Source: Bacillota bacterium
GTDB taxonomy: Bacteria > Bacillota > Bacilli > Paenibacillales > NBRC-103111
NCBI GenBank assembly: GCA_023393235.1
Contig: JAEWMH010000020.1
Span: forward strand, 37,809-101,808
Length of the DNA stretch: 64,000 bases
Direction: 5' to 3'
Both the position numbers and the translations under genes were made by a program. Each line of letters starts with the position of its first letter. Position 1 is the first letter of the stretch. Below, one piece after another: positions 1 through 8,180 of the stretch. Under the pieces are notes generated by a model. It had not been told where the DNA came from and made no database searches. It saw only the letters and a list, made by a program, of their open reading frames with translations.

Positions 1-1116
1 ATACTCCAGCCAGCGGGCGCCGCCGGGTGCCGCAAGCCGGGCCAGGGCGGGAGCCGGCTCAGGCTTGAGCCAGTTCCACAAAAACAGAACGGCGGCGAAG
101 GAGAGGAGGCCGTGGGTCAGCCGGGCCAGAAGAAACGGCCCGTAGCGGAGATCGGTCTTATGCAGCAGGCTGATAATCTGGGCATGCACCGATAAGCCTG
201 CCCAGGCCAGGACAAACGCGCCGCAGGCTGCCTTATACACCAGCGGGATAGAAGCGGAGGCGCCGCCTGCCGCTTTGGCCCCCAGAGTCACCTCGAAGCT
301 CCCGTCCACCAGCGATTGGGACAGCTCCCGGGGAACACCTGCCAGCCCAAGCAGACTGGCGAAGGTATCCTGGATAAACCGGAGCACCTGCGCGATGGTA
401 AGCACCTCCAGAATGGTCGAAGCGAACACCACCAGGCCGCCGATAACGAAGATCAGCTGGATAGCAGCGCGGATAGCCTGCTGGAGCATAATCCCGAAGG
501 GCCGTCCGTCCATCATCCGTGCCTCGTGCATAGCCCGGAAGGAGCGGGCTAAGATCCGGCCCTTGCCTTGGACTGATGCAGGCGGAGACATCCGCCCTCC
601 GCTGTGGAACCGCATCAGGAGCCCCAGCAGAATCGCCGTCCCGTAATGGGCGGCACCCAGCACCAGCGCCAGACGGGCATCGTGGAAGAAGCCCACGGAA
701 ACAGCGCCGATCAGGAAGATGGGATCGGAGGTGGTGGCGAAGGATACCAAGCGTTCTCCCTCCTCCCGGTTGATCAGCTTATCCTCCCACAGCTTGGCCG
801 TAAGCTTGGCTGTCATGGGATAGCCGGAGGCAAAGCCCATGGTCATCACAAAACCGCCGATACCGGGAACCCGGAATAAGGGGCGCATCAGCGGGTCCAG
901 CAGCGATCCGAAAAAATGAACGATGCCGAAGCCCAGCATCAGCTCTGCCAGCACCAGAAACGGGAATAGGGAAGGGAACAGCACATCCCACCAGATCAGG
1001 ATGCCCCGCATGGAGGCGCCGATCACCTCATTGGGGTAAGCCAGCAGCATGGCCAGAAACGGAATAATGAACAGAGCGGCTGCAACCACGGGATTCCAGG
1101 AAACGAAACGGCGCAT
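1..1116 (-). CDS. ylbJ: Sporulation integral membrane protein YlbJ, partial (C-terminus beyond left edge)
   Basis: Reading the minus strand from an ATG at 1116 gives an open frame that runs off position 1 (372 codons visible). The product is strongly hydrophobic with several membrane segments, and contains the nucleoside-recognition (Gate)-type segments 'VLFPSLFPFLV' and 'MGFASGYP' seen in YlbJ. A good Shine-Dalgarno (ggagg) lies just upstream of the start on the minus strand. In Bacillus, YlbJ is needed for sporulation; its biochemical role is not settled. The frame is intact throughout the visible part. The family call is by recognition of sequence; the gene is cut only because the window ends. 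Confidence 0.82.
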   Translation of the reverse strand, partial: MRRFVSWNPVVAAALFIIPFLAMLLAYPNEVIGASMRGILIWWDVLFPSLFPFLVLAELMLGFGIVHFFGSLLDPLMRPLFRVPGIGGFVMTMGFASGYPMTAKLTAKLWEDKLINREEGERLVSFATTSDPIFLIGAVSVGFFHDARLALVLGAAHYGTAILLGLLMRFHSGGRMSPPASVQGKGRILARSFRAMHEARMMDGRPFGIMLQQAIRAAIQLIFVIGGLVVFASTILEVLTIAQVLRFIQDTFASLLGLAGVPRELSQSLVDGSFEVTLGAKAAGGASASIPLVYKAACGAFVLAWAGLSVHAQIISLLHKTDLRYGPFLLARLTHGLLSFAAVLFLWNWLKPEPAPALARLAAPGGARWLEY

Positions 1117-1272
1117 ACAAAGCCTCCAAGCATGTACAGGATACTTTATGTTTATGAAAGATCCACAAAAGACATGTCCGAAGGCAGAGGCGATTTGGGT
1201 GGGAGTATGGTACAATATTCAAAAGTAGTTCAAGAATGCTGTAAATTTGTCAGCAAGGGGGAACGTAACGGA

Positions 1273-1977
1273 ATGGAAGGTGTAAGTCCTCTTTTTCAAA
1301 TCAAGGTATCCTGCATCTGCTGCGGGCATGTGTTCATGACCTCCAGAGTACGTCCAAGCTTCAAAAAATCGGCGGGTACGGAAACGGATTTTAACATTCT
1401 GTATAAAGTAACCAATCCTGAATATTATGTGGTCCGGGTATGTCCCCAATGCGGCTTCGCCACCACGGAAAGCTTCAGCGACAAGCTGACTCCGGCACAG
1501 CGGGAGGAGTTCGAAAACCGGGTGCGGATCAACTGGGTTGTAAGGGATTACGGCGGGGAACGCACATGGGAGGATGCCCTGCAGTCCTACAAGCTGGCTC
1601 TTTTGTGCGCACAAATTAAGGAAGAGAAGGTCAGGCTCATATCGGGCCTTTTGCACCATATTGCATGGCTCTACCGGGAAAAGAAGGATGTGGAGCAGGA
1701 ACGGCGTTTCGTCCAATTTGCGCTGGATTCATATATACAGGTTTACGAAACGGAAAAGGATATCAACAACGCCCGTCTCATGTATCTCATCGGGGAGTTG
1801 AACCGGCGCTTGGGCAATTACCACGAGGCGGTCAGATGGTTCTCCAGGGTCATCAACGACAAGAGCATCATGGACTCGGCCATGATCCGGGCAAGCCGGG
1901 AGCAGTGGGTGGTCACCCGTGAGGACATGCTGAACGCACGTATAGAGCTGCCGGAGGAAATGCAGAACGGCAAGTAA
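1273..1977 (+). CDS. DUF2225 zinc-ribbon/TPR-like protein
   Basis: A 234-residue protein. I chose the ATG at 1273 because an aagggggaa Shine-Dalgarno precedes it; an earlier in-frame ATG at 1132 would add a tail that does not look like this family. Residues ~10-70 hold two CxxC pairs (C-I-C-C and C-P-Q-C) typical of a zinc ribbon, and the rest is helical and TPR-like, with 'AVRWFSRVINDK' near the end. This matches DUF2225 (PF09986), a family common in Firmicutes without an assigned function. It stands alone, divergent from ylbJ and convergent with the ldh operon. Confidence 0.78.
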   Translation: MEGVSPLFQIKVSCICCGHVFMTSRVRPSFKKSAGTETDFNILYKVTNPEYYVVRVCPQCGFATTESFSDKLTPAQREEFENRVRINWVVRDYGGERTWEDALQSYKLALLCAQIKEEKVRLISGLLHHIAWLYREKKDVEQERRFVQFALDSYIQVYETEKDINNARLMYLIGELNRRLGNYHEAVRWFSRVINDKSIMDSAMIRASREQWVVTREDMLNARIELPEEMQNGK

Positions 1978-1999
1978 CGCGCCGTACACACATAAAACA

Positions 2000-2046
2000 A
2001 ACAGCCTGCCGCATCCCTCGCTAAAAGGGGCGGCAGGCTGTTTTGG
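2000..2046. terminator. Bidirectional rho-independent terminator
   Basis: A 12-bp perfect stem (acagcctgccgc / gcggcaggctgt) is flanked by an A-run on the left and a T-run on the right. It can serve both the DUF2225 gene and the converging minus-strand ldh operon. Confidence 0.85.
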
Positions 2047-2055
2047 TTGACCGGC

Positions 2056-2286
2056 TTACCGGAGCTTCCGGTCAGCCAGTAAGTAATCGCGGTCCGTATC
2101 CACAACAGTGAAGGAGCCGTGGCAGCATGGAAACACCAGCAGCCGTTTGCGGCCCTCATGGATCGGCAGCAGATCCTTGAGCTTCAGGGGAAGAATGACC
2201 CGCTCCGCGCTGCAGAAGGGGCAGCTGTCCACATAGACATCCTGGCGGAGGGTTTCGTAGGGCCATGTATGGGAAAAAGGAATCAT
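2056..2286 (-). CDS. Small cysteine-motif protein at the end of the ldh-yycC operon
   Basis: A 76-residue protein whose start codon overlaps the stop of the YycC-like gene by 4 bases, so translation is probably coupled. It has a C-P-F-C motif near residue 22 and a C-C-H motif near residue 54, suggesting metal binding. I do not recognise a named family. Support comes from the tight operon context and the terminator directly after its stop. Confidence 0.6.
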   Translation of the reverse strand: MIPFSHTWPYETLRQDVYVDSCPFCSAERVILPLKLKDLLPIHEGRKRLLVFPCCHGSFTVVDTDRDYLLADRKLR

Positions 2287-2474
2287 TGCGGCGGCACTTC
2301 CGGTTCCGGAGCCGCGGAGGCGGTTCCTTCCGCCTCCTGGTCCTGCTGCTTGGCCAGCTCGGCCAGCTTCTGCAATAGAATATGCTGGGGCATATGCATC
2401 AGATGCTCCAGCGGCACCTTCAGCATTTGGGATAGCTTTACAGCGGTTTCAGGCGATATTTGCAAGGGCTTCAC
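2283..2474 (-). CDS. yycC: YycC-like small protein
   Basis: 63 residues. The N-terminal two thirds (MKPLQISPETAVKLSQ, then LEHLMHMPQHILLQKLAEL) match the YycC family (PF14174) known from Bacillus; function unknown. The C-terminus is a low-complexity Glu/Ala/Pro tail. Its start overlaps the ldh stop by 4 bases and its stop overlaps the next gene by 4 bases, so all three genes read as one operon. Confidence 0.75.
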   Translation of the reverse strand: MKPLQISPETAVKLSQMLKVPLEHLMHMPQHILLQKLAELAKQQDQEAEGTASAAPEPEVPPQ

Positions 2475-3421
2475 GGAGCATCCGCATCCTTCCCCACGGA
2501 GATTTCATCAATGTGGCTTTTCAGCGTACGGGCTGATTTCCGGAGAAGCTCCTGCTCCTCAGCGCTCAGATCCAGGTCAAGAATCTCCCGGACTCCGCTG
2601 TGGTCCACAATACAAGGTACACCCAGGTAAACCTCCTCCAGATCATAATGCCCGGAGATCAGGGTGGATACCGTCAGTACGGACTGCTCGTTGCGGAGAA
2701 TCGCTGCGCAAATCCGGTCCAGCGCCAAGGCGATGGCGTAGAAGGTGGCGCCTTTGGCACTGATGATTTCGTAGGCGGCGTCCCGGGTATTCTGGAAAAT
2801 CTCCTCCTGCTTCGCACGGGGAATATCCACCTGGAGGCCTGCCACATTAGCCCGGCTCCAGACTGGAAGCTCGGAGTCCCCATGCTCCCCGATAATATGG
2901 GCATGTACGCTGCGGGGGTCGATATTCAGCTCTTCGGCGATGAGATAACGGAAGCGGGCGCTGTCCAAGAGCGTGCCCGACCCGATAACCCGGTTAGCCG
3001 GCCAGCCGGATTTTTTCCAGGAGAAATAAGAAAGGACATCCACCGGATTGGTAGCGATCAAAAGAATACCCGTTGTATTGTATTTCGTAACATTTTCAAT
3101 AATGCTCTCGAAAATTTTCACATTGCGCTTCAGAAGGTCCTGGCGGGTTTCCCCGGGCTTCTGCGCGGCCCCGGCCGTTACCACGATGATGTCGGCTTCC
3201 CGGCAGTCCTCGTAATCCCCTGCCCACACCCGCACATTACCCACAAAGGGAAGGCCGTGGTTCATGTCCAAGGCGTCGCCGCGGGCTTTGTCCTTGTTCA
3301 CATCAATCAACACCAACTCGGACATCCGCTTATGCAGCAGCAGGGTGTACGCAGTTGTGGAGCCTACGGCGCCAGTGCCGATTACGGCAATGCGCGTCGC
3401 TTTTGCGCTTTTATCCGGCAT
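2471..3421 (-). CDS. ldh: L-lactate dehydrogenase
   Basis: A 316-residue NAD-dependent lactate dehydrogenase, reducing pyruvate to lactate and regenerating NAD+ in the cytoplasm. Visible signatures: the Rossmann glycine motif GTGAVG near the N-terminus, 'ATNPVDVLSY', and the active-site segment 'IIGEHGDSELPVWS' with the catalytic histidine. 'GSGTLLDSARFR' and the substrate-side residues favour lactate over malate dehydrogenase. I prefer the ATG at 3421 because GGTGAGAG precedes it; an ATG four codons earlier (3433) lacks a good ribosome site. The gene leads a three-gene operon with yycC and a small cysteine-motif gene. Confidence 0.9.
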   Translation of the reverse strand: MPDKSAKATRIAVIGTGAVGSTTAYTLLLHKRMSELVLIDVNKDKARGDALDMNHGLPFVGNVRVWAGDYEDCREADIIVVTAGAAQKPGETRQDLLKRNVKIFESIIENVTKYNTTGILLIATNPVDVLSYFSWKKSGWPANRVIGSGTLLDSARFRYLIAEELNIDPRSVHAHIIGEHGDSELPVWSRANVAGLQVDIPRAKQEEIFQNTRDAAYEIISAKGATFYAIALALDRICAAILRNEQSVLTVSTLISGHYDLEEVYLGVPCIVDHSGVREILDLDLSAEEQELLRKSARTLKSHIDEISVGKDADAP

Positions 3422-3447
3422 CTCTCTCACCATCCCATTTTGGAAGA

Positions 3448-3476
3448 ATTAAACTGTGTCGGTCCAGCAGACACAA
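3448..3476 (-). promoter_or_regulatory. Candidate sigma-A promoter for ldh
   Basis: Minus strand TTGTGT, 17 bases, TTTAAT, ending 27 bases before the chosen ldh start. The fit is moderate; I did not find a clear Rex-type palindrome beside it. Confidence 0.35.
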
Positions 3477-3731
3477 CGAGTTGCTTTCATTTAAGCATAA
3501 GAGGTGACAAAGCCGCAAGTTTTTCCATAATCCCCCGGCATCCGCGTGAAAATTGCCCTCTTACCATTACCATACCCGAATCCGCCGGATTCAACCGGAT
3601 TGGAATGAGGCGGAAAGGTTGGGTATAACCCATTTTTACCCAGGATCTGCTTCGCATTGGAGGCGGGATTGTGGTTTAATGAAGGTATTGTAGCTTTACA
3701 CTATTTTAACCGAAGGAAAGGTGTACATACG

Positions 3732-5525
3732 ATGAAAATGCCATTGCCGCAAGTCTGGAATATGGACCGCATTTTTGAAGGAGGCAGCGCCTCCTCCGAG
3801 TTCGGCGCATTCGTGGAGGAAACCGACCAATTGGTGGCCGAGCTGGCCCGCAAGCTGAAGGGCGGAGAGCCGCCTGCCAGCAAGGAAGGTGCATGGGGAC
3901 TGATGGAAGCCGTTTCGCTGATGCAAACCATCCTGTTCCGCGTCCGGGAATCGGAATCCTTCGTCGGCTGTTTGGCCGCTGCCAACACCTCCGACAAAAA
4001 AGCGCTGCAGCTGGACGGAAGAATCAAAACCCAACTGGCCGCCTACCAATCGGCGCTGACCCAGCTGGACCGGATTCTGAAGGGGATCGAGGATGATGTA
4101 TGGGCGGAGCTGAAGGGCATTCCGGAATGGGATCACATTGCCTTCAATCTGGATGAGCGGAGAACCGCTGCGCGGGAGAAGCTTCCGCCGGAGCAGGAGG
4201 CCTTGGCTGCCGATCTGGCCGTGGACGGTTATCATGGCTGGAGCAGCATGTATGATACAGTCGTCAGCCACTTCTCCATCCAGCATCAGGAGGATGGCAA
4301 GGACCTGAAGCTGTCTGCCGGACAAGCCTTTAATAAGCTGCATACCGGTGACCGCAAGGTTCGGGCGGAGCTGTTCCGCAAGTGGGAGGAAACCTGGGGG
4401 GAGAAGGCGGATTATTGCGCCGACGCCCTGAACCGTCTCGGCGGCTTCCGGCTGCAGCTGTACCGCCACCGCGGGTGGGATTCCATTCTGAAGGAGCCAC
4501 TGTCCGTTTGCCGGATGAAGCCGGAAACCCTGGACGCCATGTGGGATGCCGTTTCCCGCAGCAAGGAGCCGGTAAAGCGTTATCTGGAGCGGAAGGCGCA
4601 GATCCTCGGGCTGGACCGGTTGGCCTGGCATGATGTCCCTGCACCTCTGGGCGAAACCGCTAAACATATCTCCTATGATGAAGGCGCCAAGCTGATTGTG
4701 GAGCAATTCGGACGCTTCAGCCCGAAGATGGCCGAATTCGCCCGGACCGCTCTGGAGGAAGGATGGATTGAGGGTGAGGACCGTCCCGGCAAACGTCCAG
4801 GCGGCTTCTGCACGTCCTTCCCATTGAAGCAGGAAACCCGGATTTTCATGACCTACAGCGGCACGATGGACAATGTTTCCACCCTTGCCCATGAGCTGGG
4901 CCATGCGTACCACCAGCATGTGATGAACGATATGCCTGCGCTGGCCCAGGAATATGCCATGAACGTAGCCGAAACCGCCTCTACCTTTGCCGAGATGATC
5001 GTCAGCGATGCGGCGCTGAAGCTGGCGGAGGACAAGGAAGAAAAGATCGCCCTGCTGGAGCAGAAGATCCAGAACACTGTGGCGTTTATGATGAATATCC
5101 ATGCCCGGTTTATTTTTGAAACGCGCTTTTATGAGGAACGGAAAAGCGGGCTTGTGTCCGTGGAGCGCTTAAACGAGCTGATGCTGGAGGCCCAGAAGGA
5201 GGCTTATTGCGGAATGCTGTCGGAATACCACCCGCATTTTTGGGCGTCCAAGCTTCACTTCTATATTACCGATGTTCCTTTCTACAATTTCCCGTACACC
5301 TTCGGGTTCCTCTTCAGCTCAGGCATTTATGCCAGGGCACAGGAAGAGGGCGAGGAGTTCGGCGAGCGTTATGTGGATCTCCTGCGGGATACCGGCAGCA
5401 TGAGTGTGGAGAATTTGGCGGCCAAACATCTGAATGTAGACCTGAGCAAGCCGGATTTCTGGCTGCAGGCTATTGAGCTTTCCTTGAAGGATATCGAAGA
5501 ATTTTTGCAGCTTACTGAAAAGTGA
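3732..5525 (+). CDS. M3 family oligoendopeptidase (PepF/Pz-peptidase type)
   Basis: A 597-residue zinc metallopeptidase that cleaves short peptides, probably in the cytoplasm (no signal peptide). The zinc site H-E-L-G-H lies at about residue 387 within 'DNVSTLAHELGHAYH', followed by the downstream glutamate region 'NVAETASTFAEM', as in the M3B group. The start at 3732 was taken because gaaaggtg lies 10 bases upstream; an upstream in-frame start at 3657 would add 25 unrelated residues. Monocistronic, with its own terminator at 5608. Confidence 0.88.
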   Translation: MKMPLPQVWNMDRIFEGGSASSEFGAFVEETDQLVAELARKLKGGEPPASKEGAWGLMEAVSLMQTILFRVRESESFVGCLAAANTSDKKALQLDGRIKTQLAAYQSALTQLDRILKGIEDDVWAELKGIPEWDHIAFNLDERRTAAREKLPPEQEALAADLAVDGYHGWSSMYDTVVSHFSIQHQEDGKDLKLSAGQAFNKLHTGDRKVRAELFRKWEETWGEKADYCADALNRLGGFRLQLYRHRGWDSILKEPLSVCRMKPETLDAMWDAVSRSKEPVKRYLERKAQILGLDRLAWHDVPAPLGETAKHISYDEGAKLIVEQFGRFSPKMAEFARTALEEGWIEGEDRPGKRPGGFCTSFPLKQETRIFMTYSGTMDNVSTLAHELGHAYHQHVMNDMPALAQEYAMNVAETASTFAEMIVSDAALKLAEDKEEKIALLEQKIQNTVAFMMNIHARFIFETRFYEERKSGLVSVERLNELMLEAQKEAYCGMLSEYHPHFWASKLHFYITDVPFYNFPYTFGFLFSSGIYARAQEEGEEFGERYVDLLRDTGSMSVENLAAKHLNVDLSKPDFWLQAIELSLKDIEEFLQLTEK

Positions 5526-5607
5526 TTCGTTTCATTCCCTGTTTATTCGGGTAAGTAGTTCTTTCCGTTAGTTCTTTCCACACTTCCGCGTCTGTTGAAT
5601 ATGGGCT

Positions 5608-5631
5608 AACCTTGTAGTATCAAGGTTTTTC
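5608..5631 (+). terminator. Terminator after the oligopeptidase gene
   Basis: Stem AACCTTG / CAAGGTT with a six-base loop followed directly by a T-run, 80 bases after the stop codon. Confidence 0.7.
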
Positions 5632-5668
5632 ATGTTTGACGGAATTTAGGATAGCGGGGTGAAAAGGG

Positions 5669-5893
5669 ATGACACTTGCGAACTGCAAGCATTGCGGAAT
5701 ATTGTTCTTAAGAGGGAAAAGCGACTATTGCAGCGAGTGCCAAACTTCTCATGACCGGATGTACATGAAGCTGCGGGACTACGTAAGAAGCCATCCGCAG
5801 AGCACCGTTATGGATGCGCACGCCAAAACGGGCATTCCCGTTTCCAAGCTGCTTGAATTGGGCAGTGAGGAATTTACGCCGTTCTCCAGATAA
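5669..5893 (+). CDS. Small zinc-ribbon/HTH-like protein related to YvyF
   Basis: 74 residues. N-terminal C-x2-C and C-x2-C pairs (CKHC and CSEC) form a zinc ribbon, followed by a short helix-turn-helix-like stretch ('MDAHAKTGIPVSKLLEL'). The layout resembles the flagellar-operon protein YvyF (TIGR03826), but it lacks that family's C-terminal cysteine pair and there are no flagellar genes beside it. Start chosen at the ATG preceded by ggggtgaaaaggg. Role unknown; a DNA- or RNA-binding accessory is possible. Confidence 0.65.
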   Translation: MTLANCKHCGILFLRGKSDYCSECQTSHDRMYMKLRDYVRSHPQSTVMDAHAKTGIPVSKLLELGSEEFTPFSR

Positions 5894-5958
5894 GGCGTCT
5901 GATCTGTCACCCGTTGGAGTCACTTTAGGATGGAACCGATAGCATGAGGCGAAAGGCC

Positions 5959-5996
5959 TGGTTGTGGGGTGCCTGATTGGGGCATCCCACAACCAG
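5959..5996. repeat. Strong 16-bp hairpin without a T-tract
   Basis: CTGGTTGTGGGGTGCC is followed after six bases by its inverted copy with one G-T pair. It sits between the YvyF-like gene and a separate conventional terminator. It may be a transcript-stabilising stem or a first, weak terminator. Confidence 0.5.
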
Positions 5997-6005
5997 TGAC
6001 CGCAA

Positions 6006-6044
6006 AAAAGAAGGACCGGGAGTAATCCCGGCCCTTCTTTTTGT
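6006..6044. terminator. Bidirectional terminator between YvyF-like gene and SASP gene
   Basis: gaaggaccggga / tcccggcccttc stem with A-run to the left and T-run to the right; serves both converging genes. Confidence 0.85.
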
Positions 6045-6068
6045 TGTACTGCTGCGGCGAAAGTACGA

Positions 6069-6293
6069 TTAGCGGGCGTTGCCGGAGAGCTGCTGCTCGG
6101 CGATTTGCACGAGCTTGCGGGTAATATGACCACCGATGGCGCCTGTGTCACGAGTAGCCATGAAGCCGTAGTATCCGTCCTGAGGAATTTGAATGCCCAG
6201 TTCTTGCGCTACCTCGTATTTCATTTGATCCAATGCCTTGCTGGCTTGAGGCACTACGAGTGTATTGCTGGAACGACTTTGTCCTGCACCCAT
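6069..6293 (-). CDS. Alpha/beta-type small acid-soluble spore protein
   Basis: 74 residues, with the two conserved SASP blocks 'QMKYEVAQELGI' (containing the GPR-type germination-protease site) and 'GYYGFMATRDTGAIGGHIT'. It coats and protects spore DNA and is degraded on germination. The ATG at 6293 has ggaggtg just upstream; a GTG three codons earlier overlaps that ribosome site and is less likely. It is nearly identical to the SASP gene at 9648, from which it differs mainly at the termini. Confidence 0.93.
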   Translation of the reverse strand: MGAGQSRSSNTLVVPQASKALDQMKYEVAQELGIQIPQDGYYGFMATRDTGAIGGHITRKLVQIAEQQLSGNAR

Positions 6294-6315
6294 TATTATC
6301 ACCTCCGTTTGATGC

Positions 6316-6344
6316 TAGTATGGTCGCGGAGGGGAAAATCATGC
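6316..6344 (-). promoter_or_regulatory. Sigma-G type promoter of the SASP gene
   Basis: Minus strand GCATG, 17 bases, CATACTA, 23 bases before the SASP start. The -10 matches the known forespore sigma-G consensus exactly. Confidence 0.6.
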
Positions 6345-6389
6345 ATGCAAATCAATTTCCAATTTGTTCCTGCGTAGTTGCCGCCGGTT

Positions 6390-6731
6390 TCAGAACCTCC
6401 ACAGCTGCAGCATCCCGATGGCCAGAGGCAGCAGGAAGATGCCATATTTCAACCAGGCTCCCACACCGGCGGGAGGGCTCTCCTCACAGCCGCAATCCTC
6501 TTCCTGACGGCCATCGCCTCCCCGGGCGGATTCCGCCAGCAGAAGAAACTGGGAGATGGCCAAGGCATACAGCCCCATAGCTGAAAGCTTAACGATGACC
6601 GTCATCCCCGGCTCCACCTTCTCCCCTAAACCGCCATTTCGGGCTAGAAGCAGAATGTAAGTGGCGAAGCCGGCCAGAATGGCTGAGCGGCAGCCGTAAT
6701 GAACCGCGCGGGCCAAATCGGTTCTATTCAT
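6390..6731 (-). CDS. Short YcgQ/TIGR03943-like membrane protein, apparently lacking its C-terminal domain
   Basis: 113 residues with three hydrophobic segments: residues ~12-32, ~45-67 and ~92-112. The layout and the partner gene (a YcgR-type permease 10 bases upstream) match the N-terminal membrane part of the YcgQ/TIGR03943 (DUF1980) family. That family normally continues for a further 150 or so residues into a soluble domain. Here the frame stops right after the third segment, at 'LQLWRF'. A cysteine pair (DCGCEE) lies in the loop before the last segment. Either a trimmed functional form or a decayed gene. Confidence 0.6.
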   Translation of the reverse strand: MNRTDLARAVHYGCRSAILAGFATYILLLARNGGLGEKVEPGMTVIVKLSAMGLYALAISQFLLLAESARGGDGRQEEDCGCEESPPAGVGAWLKYGIFLLPLAIGMLQLWRF

Positions 6732-6741
6732 AGGTCCTCCT

Positions 6742-7743
6742 TTATGAAAAGCCGGGAATGAGCAAGCCCAGCCCTACTGCACCGCCGATGATAGCGGCTC
6801 CTGCAATCAGGGACAGGATCAGCACGAAGCGTACTTTAAACACGGAGAGCAGCATCAGAGTGCCTTTGAAATCAATCATGGGACCAAGCACAAGAAACGT
6901 CAGCAGCGAGCTTTTGGAAAAGGCGGGCACAAAGGAGGCGGCCACAAAGGCGTCCGATGAAGAGCAAAGGGACAGGGCATACGCCAGTCCGGCCATAAAT
7001 AGATGGGCCGTCATTCCGCTGTGGCCGATGGAGGACAGGCTGGAGGGACTGACCAACGTTTGCACCAGAGCCGTGGCTCCGGCTCCCAGAATCAGATATT
7101 TGCCCATCTCGAAGAATTCATCGGATCCATGGCGCAGTACCCCCTCCAAAAAGCTCCTGTGGGAATGGACATGTTCTCCCCGCTGCCCGGCCAGAGAATG
7201 GCGAAGAGGAGAGCGCACTGCGTAACGGTACAAACAAAGCCCAGTGAAGGCTGCGACAGCAAAGGCAAGCCCCATCCGGGCATAGGCCATTTCGGGCATG
7301 GAACCGAAGGCCATGAGGGTAGAGGCAAACGCGACGGGATTCAGCACCGGACCGGCCAGCAAAAAAACAGCTGCCATATAAACGGGCATCCCCTTATTCA
7401 TCAGCCGGCGGACTATCGGCACCATTCCGCACTCGCATACGGGAAACAGGAGTCCCAGCGAGCAGGCGAACACAATGCCGATTACGGGATTCTTCGGGAT
7501 CATCCGGCGGATCACATGCTCAGGCACGGCCAGATGAAGGATGGAGGAAAGAATAACCCCCATCAGCATAAAAGGCAGGGCGTCGAGGATGATGCCGAGG
7601 AAAATGGTCCCGAAGGGACCGGTAAGGGCCGGCAGCAGGACGGACCAGTCGGGCAGTGGTCTGGTAGCCGCGATCAGAATTAACAGCATGCAGCTGCCCA
7701 GGCCCATGGCCGGCGGTGCCCAGCGCAGAAATGCGGCTTGCAT
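6742..7743 (-). CDS. YcgR-family permease (UPF0718, DUF318)
   Basis: A 333-residue membrane protein with about eight to ten hydrophobic segments. Typical landmarks are 'FPVCECGMVPIVRRLM' and 'LLAGPVLNPVAFAST', the twin half-repeats of the PF03773 permease family. Substrates of this family are not firmly known; metal or metalloid export has been proposed for relatives. It is followed at 10 bases by the short YcgQ-like gene, the usual partner, so they are co-transcribed. Confidence 0.78.
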   Translation of the reverse strand: MQAAFLRWAPPAMGLGSCMLLILIAATRPLPDWSVLLPALTGPFGTIFLGIILDALPFMLMGVILSSILHLAVPEHVIRRMIPKNPVIGIVFACSLGLLFPVCECGMVPIVRRLMNKGMPVYMAAVFLLAGPVLNPVAFASTLMAFGSMPEMAYARMGLAFAVAAFTGLCLYRYAVRSPLRHSLAGQRGEHVHSHRSFLEGVLRHGSDEFFEMGKYLILGAGATALVQTLVSPSSLSSIGHSGMTAHLFMAGLAYALSLCSSSDAFVAASFVPAFSKSSLLTFLVLGPMIDFKGTLMLLSVFKVRFVLILSLIAGAAIIGGAVGLGLLIPGFS

Positions 7744-7801
7744 GGCAGATTACCTCCTTGAGACAGGCTTAAGAGCTTGTTTAAGCCTATGCAGGCGGTA
7801 A

Positions 7802-7829
7802 TTGACTTTATGCGGCAATGCGGTATAAA
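7802..7829 (+). promoter_or_regulatory. Sigma-A promoter of the trpS leader
   Basis: TTGACT, 16 bases, TATAAA, directly upstream of the T-box leader. Confidence 0.7.
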
Positions 7830-7835
7830 ATAAGG

Positions 7836-8130
7836 TTCTATCGAAGTACATTCGAGCTTCATTCAGAGGCATACGCATACTGGATGCGATGAGAGGAAAA
7901 AGTAGTCGGATTTCGCTTCTTCAGAGAGCCGGTGGTTGCTGGAAACCGGTGAAGCGCGCCAGACGAATGGGTCCTTGAGCAGATGGCTTCTCCCGCAGGC
8001 CGGGGGAGCCCCAGCCGGCTGTTCCCCGTTAGCGGAACGTTCAAAGGTTTGCTTCCGGCCCGTAGGGACGAAGACAAACGAATGAGGGTGGCACCACGGT
8101 CTATCGTCCCTTGCGGCGGTAGGCCTTTTT
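7836..8130 (+). promoter_or_regulatory. T-box riboswitch (tryptophan) controlling trpS
   Basis: The leader contains the T-box core agggtggcaccacgg at 8085-8099. Stem I landmarks are AGTA at 7901, AGAGAG at about 7923 and an apical CCGG hairpin. The specifier is most likely the TGG at 7968-7970 (after GAA), the tryptophan codon, which agrees with the downstream gene. A competing terminator can form from the gggacg and cgtccc arms (about 8057-8110) before the T-run at 8125-8129. Uncharged tRNA-Trp is expected to pair with the specifier and T-box and allow read-through. Confidence 0.9.
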
Positions 8131-8180
8131 GTGTTGAAAAAAAAGCAATATTCAAGTGATTACGAGGAGGGGCAATTCCC

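Noticed and set aside
779..991. A 70-codon minus-strand frame within the first kilobase
   Set aside because: It is an out-of-frame shadow; the true ylbJ frame spans the region in another phase and shows continuous membrane-protein sequence.
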